Positions 9,443-16,358 of a stretch of 64,000 bases of DNA are shown here, in pieces (within the stretch, counting starts at the first letter, position 1; each line of letters opens with the position of its first letter). The stretch spans positions 1 through 64,000 of the forward strand of contig NZ_POVU01000010.1 in the NCBI RefSeq assembly GCF_003261585.1, given 5' to 3'. A program made the position numbers and the translations under genes. The notes beneath the pieces were generated by a model. It worked only from the letters and a program-made list of their open reading frames with translations. It did not search any database and had not been told where the DNA came from. This stretch comes from Acinetobacter sp. MB5. GTDB taxonomy: Bacteria; Pseudomonadota; Gammaproteobacteria; Pseudomonadales; Moraxellaceae.

Positions 9443-9486
9443 GCACTGTTGCAAATAGAGATCCGAGTCAATATTTGCAACAGTGC
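9443..9486. mobile_element. 44-bp IS6-like palindromic relic
   Basis: GCACTGTTGCAAATA (9443-9457) and TATTTGCAACAGTGC (9472-9486) are perfect 15-bp inverted repeats separated by only 14 bases. Both match IS6-family terminal repeats facing each other, as if nearly the whole interior of an element had been lost. The first 26 bases repeat the sequence at 2949-2974. No gene is inside. Confidence 0.65.
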
Positions 9487-9560
9487 CCTAAAAATTGTAT
9501 TAAAAGATTGGTATATAAATTGCTGTTTCAATAATAAATAAGCTAGTTCAAAGTTTTTTT

Positions 9561-10532
9561 ATGCTCAATGACCATCTTCATGCCAAACGAATCGGTTTTT
9601 TACTTCTTGATGGATTTTCGATGATCGCATTTTCAAATGCTATTGAAGTTTTCCGTATGGCAAATTACGTTGAAAAGGATCATTTGTATCAATGGAATGT
9701 GACTGGTTTAGATGGTCATCATACGTGTGCCAGTAATGGTTTGCAGGTGCAACATACTTGCCAAATGCCACATCTTTTTGAAATGGATATTGTTTTTGTC
9801 TGTGGTGGTTTTCAACTATTTAAAAGCAATACACAAACGCATAAAAAATTTTTAAAACGGTTGGATCAGGCCAATATAGCCTTAGGTGGTATTTGCACTG
9901 GTGCATATGTCTTAGCCAGCGCAGGGTTATTGGATGGTTATCAGGCCAGTCTACATTGGGAAAATTCACTAACTGCTCAGGAAGAATTTCCACAAGTAAA
10001 TTTTAATGCGCATATTTTTAGTTTAGATCGCAATCGCTTTACCTGTTCTGGAGGACTCGCTTCTATTGATATGTGTTCACAATTAGTAGAACAGCATTAC
10101 AGTGCTAATTTAGCGAGAAGAATTTGTGAACAATTCATTGTGCATCACTTACGCGAAAATACAGATATTCAACATCAACCCATTCCCCAAAAAGGAAAAA
10201 ATATTCAATCCTCGGTCAAGGCGGCTATTGGTTTAATGGAAAATAATATTAATGAGCCATTAAGTATCCTAGAAATTTGCCAATTCATTCATAGTCACCC
10301 CCGTACTTTAGAACGGTTATTCCAGTCTCATTTTAGCTGTTCACCTAAAGAATATTATTTAAAAGTTCGCCTAACCCACGCAAAAAATTTATTAAAACAA
10401 TCTCCTATGAGTATTTCTAATGTAGCCTTGGCTTGTGGATTTGCCAATGCTTCAAGTTTTAACAAGGCTTATAAGAGCCAGTTTAAGTATTCGCCCAAGA
10501 ATGAACGTTGTATTTTGGAATTGGCCAGTTAG
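9561..10532 (+). CDS. GlxA-type AraC-family regulator of creatine use
   Basis: A 323-residue two-domain regulator. Residues about 10-190 form a DJ-1/PfpI-like amidotransferase fold including the nucleophile-elbow motif GGICTGAYVLASAGLLDG. Residues about 215-315 hold paired AraC helix-turn-helix motifs (SILEICQFIHSHPRTLERLF and NVALACGFANASSFNKAYK). Regulators of this kind (GlxA, GbdR, CdhR) control use of quaternary amines and related nitrogen sources. It sits 105 bases upstream of creatinase in the same direction, so it is the likely activator of that gene. A gap containing a long T-rich stretch separates the two. Confidence 0.88.
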   Translation: MLNDHLHAKRIGFLLLDGFSMIAFSNAIEVFRMANYVEKDHLYQWNVTGLDGHHTCASNGLQVQHTCQMPHLFEMDIVFVCGGFQLFKSNTQTHKKFLKRLDQANIALGGICTGAYVLASAGLLDGYQASLHWENSLTAQEEFPQVNFNAHIFSLDRNRFTCSGGLASIDMCSQLVEQHYSANLARRICEQFIVHHLRENTDIQHQPIPQKGKNIQSSVKAAIGLMENNINEPLSILEICQFIHSHPRTLERLFQSHFSCSPKEYYLKVRLTHAKNLLKQSPMSISNVALACGFANASSFNKAYKSQFKYSPKNERCILELAS

Positions 10533-10637
10533 TTTGTCGGATTTTGACAATTTTTTTGCGATTTTGGAAAAAAGTCCGTTTTTAAAAATACCTAAGCTTT
10601 ATTCATACAGACACAAAACCCTCAGAAGGTATCCGTT

Positions 10638-11876
10638 ATGAATACGCAAGCGAACATTGTAAAAGATACATTACCTTCACTTTTAACCATCGAAAATGGT
10701 GAAAAAGTGCAGTCAACATTTTCAAAACAAGAGTATGAAAATCGTCAAGCAAAACTGCGAAAAATGATGGAAGAACAAAAAGTTGATGCAGTGTTATTCA
10801 GCTCAAATCACAATGTAAATTACTATGTCGACTTTTTATACTGTTCATTTGGCCGTTTCTTTGGCGTTGTTGTTACTAGTCAAAAAGTCGTAAGTATTTC
10901 TGCCAATATTGATGGTGGTCAACCATGGCGTCGTACGGTAGGCGACTATAATGTCGTATACACAGACTGGCAACGTGACAACTACTTCCGTGCTGTTGCA
11001 CAAGAAATTCCAAACAAAGGTCGTATTGGAATCGAGTTTGATCACTTACCAATAGAACGGTTAAATAAACTTAAAGCATTCTTGCCAAATGTTGAATTTG
11101 TCGATATTAGTGCAGCTTGCATGAAGCTACGTATGGTGAAATCGGCAGAAGAAATTGCACATATTAAGCAAGGTGCTGCTGTGTGTGATATCGGTGGTTT
11201 TGCCTTAACTGCTGCAGTACACGAAGGCATTCGTGAACATGAAGTAGCATTGGCTGCAACACAAGCAATGGTTCGCGAAATTGCAAAACGCTATCCACAC
11301 TCAGAGTTGATGGATACTTGGACCTGGTTTCAATCAGGTATCAATACGGACGGGGCACATAACCCAGTAACCACTCGCCAAGTGCAAAAAGGTGACATCT
11401 TAAGCTTGAATTGTTTTTCGATGATTGCAGGATATTACACAGCGTTAGAACGTACACAGTTCTTTGATCATTGTGATGATGCTTCTCTTAAAATTTGGCA
11501 AGCCAATGTCAAAATCCACGAAGCTGGTTTAAAACTGATTCAACCAGGTGCACGTTGTTGCGATATAGCCAATGAGTTAAACGAAATTTACAGTGAAGAG
11601 GGTCTTTTACCGTACCGAACTTTTGGTTATGGACATTCATTTGGTGTACTGTCTCATTACTATGGTCGTGAAGCAGGTTTAGAACTTCGTGAAGATATTG
11701 ATACCGTGATTGAACCGGGCATGGTGATTTCTATGGAACCAATGCTTATGCTGCCTCAAGGAATGGCAGGTGCAGGTGGTTATCGTGAACATGATATTTT
11801 AGTCGTGACTGAGTCTGGTACTGAAAATATCACTAAATTCCCTTACGGCCCTGAACATAACATTATCAAGGCATAA
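10638..11876 (+). CDS. Creatinase (creatine amidinohydrolase)
   Basis: A 412-residue pita-bread fold M24 protein that closely resembles Pseudomonas creatinase along its whole length as I recall that sequence. Shared stretches include NVNYYVDFLYCSFGRFFGVV, SISANIDGGQPWRRTVG, DTWTWFQSGINTDGAHNPVT, FGYGHSFGVLSHYYGREAG and GYREHDILVV. The enzyme hydrolyses creatine to sarcosine and urea without metal; conserved His residues in the quoted motifs serve catalysis. AGAAGG lies 8 bases before the ATG. Neighbours are a GlxA-type regulator and an MHS symporter, which suits creatine uptake and breakdown. Sarcosine would be handled elsewhere; the nearby DadA-like gene at 23117 is a weak candidate. Confidence 0.9.
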   Translation: MNTQANIVKDTLPSLLTIENGEKVQSTFSKQEYENRQAKLRKMMEEQKVDAVLFSSNHNVNYYVDFLYCSFGRFFGVVVTSQKVVSISANIDGGQPWRRTVGDYNVVYTDWQRDNYFRAVAQEIPNKGRIGIEFDHLPIERLNKLKAFLPNVEFVDISAACMKLRMVKSAEEIAHIKQGAAVCDIGGFALTAAVHEGIREHEVALAATQAMVREIAKRYPHSELMDTWTWFQSGINTDGAHNPVTTRQVQKGDILSLNCFSMIAGYYTALERTQFFDHCDDASLKIWQANVKIHEAGLKLIQPGARCCDIANELNEIYSEEGLLPYRTFGYGHSFGVLSHYYGREAGLELREDIDTVIEPGMVISMEPMLMLPQGMAGAGGYREHDILVVTESGTENITKFPYGPEHNIIKA

Positions 11877-11881
11877 GCAAT

Positions 11882-11910
11882 AAGGCATCTCTATTCGGGA
11901 TGCCTTTTTT
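11882..11910 (+). terminator. Rho-independent terminator after creatinase
   Basis: AAGGCATC (11882-11889) pairs with GATGCCTT (11899-11906), followed directly by a T-run to 11910. It separates creatinase from the symporter gene, so symporter expression needs read-through or its own promoter. Confidence 0.85.
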
Positions 11911-11924
11911 ATGGAGAAATCAAC

Positions 11925-13208
11925 ATGAATAAAAAAGCTGAATCTAATCGAAGTACCTTAAAACGTGTGGCAACAGCCAGTTTTATTGGTAACTTTGTTG
12001 AGTGGTTTGACTATGCTGCTTATGGTTTTTTAGCCACAGTAATTGCTTTGGTTTTCTTTCCAAGTAGCGATCCTGTTATTGCCCTAATGTCAACCTATGC
12101 TATTTTTGCTTTATCCTTTATTGTTCGACCATTTGGTGGGATTTTCTGGGGCTATATTGGCGATAAACATGGTCGAAAATATGCGTTGTCTTGGTCTATT
12201 ATGATTATGACATTGGCAACAATGTGTATTGCTCTTTTACCTAACTATGCTTCTATTGGGCTTTTTGCTCCACTTCTTTTACTTTTACTCCGTATGATCC
12301 AAGGCTTTTCAGCATCAGGTGAATATGCTGGTGCTTCAAACTTTCTTGCAGAATATGCACCTGAAAATAAAAAAGGTTTATATACTAGTTTAGTACCAGC
12401 AAGCACTGCAGCAGGTTTGTTATTAGGTTCATTGATGTCTGCGGCGATGTTTGCCTGGATGTCAGAATCATTTCTGCACGAGTATGGATGGAGAATTCCA
12501 TTTCTATTGGCGGCGCCACTAGGTTTAATCGGTCGCTTTATTCGCCTTAAATTGGAAGATACACCTGAATATGTGGCTCACCAAAAAACTAGTCACAAAG
12601 AAACATTCCCTATAAAAGCATTATTTACAGAATATCGCCAACCATTATTTAGAGCATTTGCAATAGCATCTCTTAATGCAACTGCATTCTATTTAATTTT
12701 TAGCTACATGCCGAACTACTTGTCAACTGAACTAGGTGTTAATAAAACAGAATCCTTTATCTCATCTGCAATTTCGTTAGCATTTTATATTGGTATTGTA
12801 TTTTTGATGGGTAAATATTCGGACCGTTTGGGTCGTAATAAAATGTTAGCGATGGCATGTGTCGGTTTTGTGATTTTGACCTTCCCGTTATTTTATTTGT
12901 TATCAGGCACATCATTCATTGGCATGATTATGATTCAATTGATTTTCTGTAGCTTATTAGCAATGAATGACGGTAGTTTACCTGCATATCTTACTGAACT
13001 CTTTCCAGTTCATGTTCGTTATACTGGTTTTGCATTTAGCTTCAATACAGCGAATGCCTTACTTGGGGGTACTATTCCACTCCTCGCGACATGGCTCATT
13101 CAGATCACAGGAAGCACACTAGCACCAGCTTTTATCCTGATCATCATCGCTCTATTTAGCATGAGTGTTTTGTTACAGCGTAATAAAGTGAAATTCGTGA
13201 CGGTCTAA
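11925..13208 (+). CDS. MHS-family (ProP-like) metabolite:H+ symporter, probable creatine importer
   Basis: A 427-residue, 12-helix major facilitator of the metabolite:H+ symporter family. Typical features are the N-terminal ATASFIGNFVEWFDYAAYGF, RPFGGIFWGYIGDKHGRKYA in loop 2-3, RMIQGFSASGEYAGASNFLA in helix 4, and YSDRLGRNK in loop 8-9. The family imports carboxylates, betaines and similar solutes across the inner membrane with protons. Position after creatinase suggests creatine or a related guanidino compound, which is inference. GGAGAA lies 8 bases before the ATG. Confidence 0.9.
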   Translation: MNKKAESNRSTLKRVATASFIGNFVEWFDYAAYGFLATVIALVFFPSSDPVIALMSTYAIFALSFIVRPFGGIFWGYIGDKHGRKYALSWSIMIMTLATMCIALLPNYASIGLFAPLLLLLLRMIQGFSASGEYAGASNFLAEYAPENKKGLYTSLVPASTAAGLLLGSLMSAAMFAWMSESFLHEYGWRIPFLLAAPLGLIGRFIRLKLEDTPEYVAHQKTSHKETFPIKALFTEYRQPLFRAFAIASLNATAFYLIFSYMPNYLSTELGVNKTESFISSAISLAFYIGIVFLMGKYSDRLGRNKMLAMACVGFVILTFPLFYLLSGTSFIGMIMIQLIFCSLLAMNDGSLPAYLTELFPVHVRYTGFAFSFNTANALLGGTIPLLATWLIQITGSTLAPAFILIIIALFSMSVLLQRNKVKFVTV

Positions 13209-13223
13209 TCCTTCAGGATTAGA
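13204..13223 (+). terminator. Hairpin overlapping the symporter stop
   Basis: TCTAATCC and GGATTAGA pair around a 4-base loop at the end of the symporter gene. There is no T-run, so function is uncertain. Confidence 0.4.
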
Positions 13224-13258
13224 TCTAGCTAACTCTGCTAAATGGAAATGAAAAAAAT

Positions 13259-13675
13259 ATGAAAATACAATCACAATGGTTTGGGGCATTATTAGTGATT
13301 ATGGGTGCAATTGGTTGGGGAACACTAGGAATTGCAAGCACCCAACTCGCAAGTACAAGTCTGAGTAATATTTCAGTTACTGGATTACGCATAGTAGGAA
13401 CTTTTGTATGTTTGTTAATATTATTGCCGTTCATCTATAAACTTTTGGCCACACTAACACCACAAGATATCCCACAAATAGTGATGCAATCACTTTTAGG
13501 TATGCTCGGAATGACATTTTGTTATTTGAATGCTGTGCAACATGTTGGGCCAGCGATTGCGGTCGCTTTACTTTATACAGCACCAATTTGGAGTGTAATT
13601 CTATCTTTTACATTCCTAAAAGAGAAAGTTTCTTTTAAGTCTTTGAATAGCCACCAAAATTCTAGACACATATAG
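13259..13675 (+). pseudogene. EamA/DMT-family permease, truncated
   Basis: The first ~120 codons read as the N-terminal half of a drug/metabolite transporter: FGALLVIMGAIGWGTLGIAS in helix 1, then four more helices ending FTFLKEKVSF. A full EamA protein has about 290-300 residues in ten helices. Here the family likeness stops near 13640, and a short unrelated tail (about SLNSHQNSRHI) leads to a stop at 13675. The break probably marks a recombination junction, because the next genes belong to a different, plasmid-like module. The protein is unlikely to work as a transporter. Confidence 0.8.
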
Positions 13676-13679
13676 CCAT

Positions 13680-13871
13680 CTACGCTTTAATCTTTCTTTT
13701 TTCTATCATTTCAGATAGCCAGATCGCTGTTTCCTCAATGCTTTGATGTTTAGGTACATCAATAACCGCAGAAGTTAAACCTTTTTTAATTTTTTCAACG
13801 TCATAGTTTACCCCTTTAACATCTCTCAATTCCGTGCTATTACGACGATTCAAATGGTTTTCTATAGCCAT
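13680..13871 (-). CDS. Small hypothetical protein
   Basis: About 63 residues, hydrophilic, starting MAIENHLNRRNSTELRD. An AAGG ribosome site 8 bases upstream favours the ATG at 13869-13871 over the farther upstream ATG at 13919. I recognise no family. It is the first gene after the EamA truncation and lies in tandem with the small helix-turn-helix gene at 13949. Confidence 0.5.
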   Translation of the reverse strand: MAIENHLNRRNSTELRDVKGVNYDVEKIKKGLTSAVIDVPKHQSIEETAIWLSEMIEKRKIKA

Positions 13872-13948
13872 ATTACAAGCCTTTATGAAAATTGATAAAA
13901 AGAAAAAATATCCACTCAACAGCTTACAGTACTTAAAGAATGAGTCTT

Positions 13949-14173
13949 TTATTCTGGTGAATATGACTTAATTTTTTCGAAAACTGGATAGAAATCTAAT
14001 CCTTCATCTTTCATCGTCGAAATCAACGCAACAATTACAGCGATATGCATAGGAACCATACCTTGTTTACTGTAATTCGTAATCGAATTGGGCTTCATAT
14101 CTAATAATGCAGCAAACTCCTTAATTGAAAGGCCTGCTTTACCGATAAGACGTTGAAATTCACTATATGGCAT
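13949..14173 (-). CDS. Small helix-turn-helix (XRE-like) protein
   Basis: 74 residues. GLSIKEFAALLDMKPNSITN followed by YSKQGMVPMHIAVIVALI reads as a Cro/XRE-type helix-turn-helix plus one helix, and little else. It probably represses its own promoter and that of the divergent gene at 14329; a perfect 11-bp inverted repeat lies between them at 14235-14273. Small regulators of this kind are common on Acinetobacter plasmids. Confidence 0.65.
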   Translation of the reverse strand: MPYSEFQRLIGKAGLSIKEFAALLDMKPNSITNYSKQGMVPMHIAVIVALISTMKDEGLDFYPVFEKIKSYSPE

Positions 14174-14234
14174 TTGATTAAATTTATAGAAATGGTATTG
14201 CAGGATTATAGCATAGGGTGATATTTACATAAAA

Positions 14235-14273
14235 ACACATAAATAAATGTGACTAACACATATATTTATGTGT
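14235..14273. promoter_or_regulatory. Inverted-repeat operator between divergent small genes
   Basis: ACACATAAATA (14235-14245) and TATTTATGTGT (14263-14273) are perfect inverted repeats 17 bases apart. They lie between the minus-strand helix-turn-helix gene and the plus-strand gene at 14329, so this is a likely binding site for the small regulator. Confidence 0.6.
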
Positions 14274-14328
14274 TATAAATAATTTTATCCAATAAACCTA
14301 TTTATCCTCTCTATCGGAGAAATGTCCT

Positions 14329-14574
14329 ATGTACTCATATCCTAACTCAATCAATGAAAAGAAAATTGCCCTGATGATCATGAATGACTTTTTCATTCAA
14401 AAAGCACATGAACTTTGGATTTTTTTACAACTAGACCAGAGCTTTAATGATTATGAAGCCACCCTGATTTGGACCCGACGTTATCTGGAAGAAAATCCAG
14501 AAGGTGAATATAGTGATATTCGAAAAGCCTTCATCTCTTGTTTCCCTGAAAATTTCTTCAACTTTGAGGATTAA
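14329..14574 (+). CDS. Small acidic plasmid protein, paralogue of the 21117 gene
   Basis: 81 residues with no family name that I know. The core DYEATLIWTRRYLEENPEGE and the end FISCFPENFF align with HEAILVWLDHLLAVQPEV and LLQHFPES of the protein at 21117-21371, so the two are distant relatives. The two genes point toward each other from opposite ends of the mobilization module. CGGAGAA lies upstream of the ATG. A second ATG (codon 17) could also serve as the start. Confidence 0.6.
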   Translation: MYSYPNSINEKKIALMIMNDFFIQKAHELWIFLQLDQSFNDYEATLIWTRRYLEENPEGEYSDIRKAFISCFPENFFNFED

Positions 14575-14872
14575 TTTTCTAAACGGTCATTCCTCTTTTT
14601 TAGCATTTGATCTCCGAGTGAATGCGATCAAAGAGGAATAATTTAGATCTATAAAAAGAAAACTTGAGCTGCTTAACGAGGAAATCTCATAAAAATATAG
14701 CTTTCAGCAGCCTAATTCGGCTTCTTTATTAACAGAAAAGAAATGATTTTTTTGCTGCTTTAACAGGATTTTGAGCGGGTAAAAATTGAGACCGAGCGCA
14801 GCGAGCTCGAGATTTTATAGACTTGAACAATGTGATATACATTGTTCCATCCTGTAAGTTTTTTTGGCATTC
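14575..14872. other. Non-coding lead-in to the iteron array
   Basis: I see no convincing gene. The stretch contains the palindromic GC-rich patch GAGCGCAGCGAGCTC near 14795 and an inverted repeat GAACAATG / CATTGTTC (14824-14847) just before the iteron-like repeats. Both fit a plasmid control region. Confidence 0.45.
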
Positions 14873-15050
14873 GTTACACGTTCAAATCGCGGGTTTTTAG
14901 TGCTGCGTTACACGTTCAAATGATTATTTTTTGAGCTTTGTTACACGTTAAAAGCCGTTTTGTTACACATTCAAATGAACTTTTTCTGTTTTGTTACACG
15001 TTCAAAGCTGTTTTGTTACACGTTCAAAGCTGTTTTGTTACACATTCATT
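14873..15050 (+). repeat. Seven iteron-like direct repeats of GTTACACGTTCAAA
   Basis: Copies start at 14873, 14907, 14940, 14962, 14993, 15015 and 15037. The consensus GTTACACGTTCAAA is exact in four; the others have one to three changes. Start-to-start spacing is 34, 33, 22, 31, 22 and 22 bases, close to 3, 3, 2, 3, 2 and 2 turns of DNA, so the sites face one side of the helix. That is typical of a Rep-binding origin. No initiator gene lies next to it; the only rep in the window (44741) has a different iteron. Confidence 0.75.
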
Positions 15051-15156
15051 TGTCAGCAATAGTGCTGTCAATGAGACAGTCTTGCTAAAAAATAAATCCA
15101 CATTTTTGATGTTCACATTCATATTCAGGGAATGAACCCAGCACCGGAGAGATGTC

Positions 15157-15513
15157 ATGAGTCGATTGGAAGTAACCACAGAACAAGAACGAGTTTTGGC
15201 AAAAGCGGTGATGAATGTTGCCACCCAACTGAACCTGAGTTCCATTCAGCTCGCAGAGATACTGGGTCTAGATCCTGCAAGCATTACCCAGCCAGAAGCA
15301 CTGCCCGAGTTAGATCCACACACGGAAACCGGACAAAGGGCGATGTATCTGGTGCAGATTTTTAAACGTTTATTTGCTATGACGGGTGGTGATGCGGTCT
15401 GGATGCAACAGTTTATGCATACACGAAATCAGGTAAGCAACGGCATTCCAGTTAAACAAATGAAGAGGCTGGACGGGATGAAGAATATTCTGGCCTTTCT
15501 TAACATGCAGTAA
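15157..15513 (+). CDS. Xre/MbcA/ParS-type antitoxin-like protein (DUF2384)
   Basis: 118 residues. An N-terminal helical segment with a degenerate helix-turn-helix (SSIQLAEILGLDPASI) is followed by the C-terminal DUF2384 toxin-binding region (VWMQQFMHTRNQVSNGIPVK ... NILAFL). Such proteins normally neutralise a RES-domain toxin encoded directly downstream. Here the next gene is a minus-strand DUF1778 protein and no RES gene is visible, so this is an orphan antitoxin or a plasmid regulator. GGAGAG lies 6 bases before the ATG. It follows the iteron array by about 100 bases. Confidence 0.7.
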   Translation: MSRLEVTTEQERVLAKAVMNVATQLNLSSIQLAEILGLDPASITQPEALPELDPHTETGQRAMYLVQIFKRLFAMTGGDAVWMQQFMHTRNQVSNGIPVKQMKRLDGMKNILAFLNMQ

Positions 15514-15547
15514 TTGATGTTTCAGTATTCACAGCAATCTTGTGAGA

Positions 15548-15739
15548 TTAAAAGCCGTCCTGATCTAGCAGCTGCGCGGCTTGTGTTAAGCGCTCCGAAA
15601 CCTTTGGTGGGGTATTCAGCAGCTGCTGCAAATGTTCAAACTCAGCATCACTGAGTTGAATCTCAACCTGTTCGCTCAATGCTGCGGTTTCACTGACCTG
15701 TTGACGGTCTTGTTCACAGGCTTGCTGATGTTGATTCAT
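15548..15739 (-). CDS. DUF1778 (TacA-type) antitoxin-like protein, orphan
   Basis: 63 residues. The C-terminal half, LSDAEFEHLQQLLNTPPK then LTQAAQLL, matches the toxin-wrapping tail of DUF1778 antitoxins that block GNAT acetyltransferase toxins of the TacT type. The N-terminal ribbon-helix-helix normally found before this tail is missing or replaced by a Gln-rich stretch. No GNAT toxin gene follows. An AAGGAG site lies 8 bases before the ATG, so the gene is probably translated. Confidence 0.6.
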   Translation of the reverse strand: MNQHQQACEQDRQQVSETAALSEQVEIQLSDAEFEHLQQLLNTPPKVSERLTQAAQLLDQDGF

Positions 15740-16028
15740 CGGTATGCTCCTTGTTATTTTATTGTGCTTTGAATACGGTGTTATTCAATGAATCTAGCGC
15801 TTGTGCATCATCTATATATGATCCATGCTGCAACTGATGTGATTTTCTGTGGACTGGTTATATCGCCAATCAACATACTGGCCATTCGATCTTGAAGATG
15901 ATGATTATACAGCAAGCGACTACACTGCTTATCATCTTTCATATTCTGCGTTGACGTTTCTATTTGGGATATGAAGCTGAAGCATTCAAACTCCCAAAAG
16001 TAGAATAAAGCTATTTTGTCTTCATAAT

Positions 16029-16083
16029 TTAGCCATATAGCTAACTTTTATATTATTATATGATATATTAGCCATATAGCTAA
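16029..16083 (+). promoter_or_regulatory. Twin HipB operators
   Basis: The palindromic 16-mer TTAGCCATATAGCTAA occurs twice, identically, at 16029-16044 and 16068-16083, 39 bases apart centre to centre. The second copy ends 17 bases before the hipB ATG. HipB dimers bind such paired palindromes and autorepress hipBA, so these are very likely its operators. Confidence 0.8.
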
Positions 16084-16100
16084 TTATCTTGGTGGAAATG

Positions 16101-16358
16101 ATGGCAACCAGAGCTGAGATTGGTCAGAGCGTTCGTCAAGCACGTAAAATATTAGGCTATACACAACAAAAATTATCCGAAGTGACGAGAATCAATAAAA
16201 CAACCATCTCGGAGATTGAAAATGGTCGGTTTACCGGATCTTTTGACATCTTTGAACGTGTACTGGATGCAGTTGGCTTGCAGTTTGAGGCGACACACAA
16301 AAAGCATAACTTACCGGATTGGGATGAAATCGAAGATCTGTTTTCTGAGGATGAATAA
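16101..16358 (+). CDS. hipB: HipB-type antitoxin / XRE repressor
   Basis: 86 residues. A canonical Cro/CI helix-turn-helix (QARKILGYTQQKLSEVTRIN, then KTTISEIENGRFTGSFD) spans about residues 10-60, with a short acidic C-terminal tail. HipB binds operator DNA and the HipA kinase, silencing the toxin. GGTGG upstream suits the ATG at 16101 (an adjacent ATG at 16098 is equally readable; a TTG at 16089 is less likely). Its stop overlaps the hipA start by one base. Confidence 0.87.
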   Translation: MATRAEIGQSVRQARKILGYTQQKLSEVTRINKTTISEIENGRFTGSFDIFERVLDAVGLQFEATHKKHNLPDWDEIEDLFSEDE

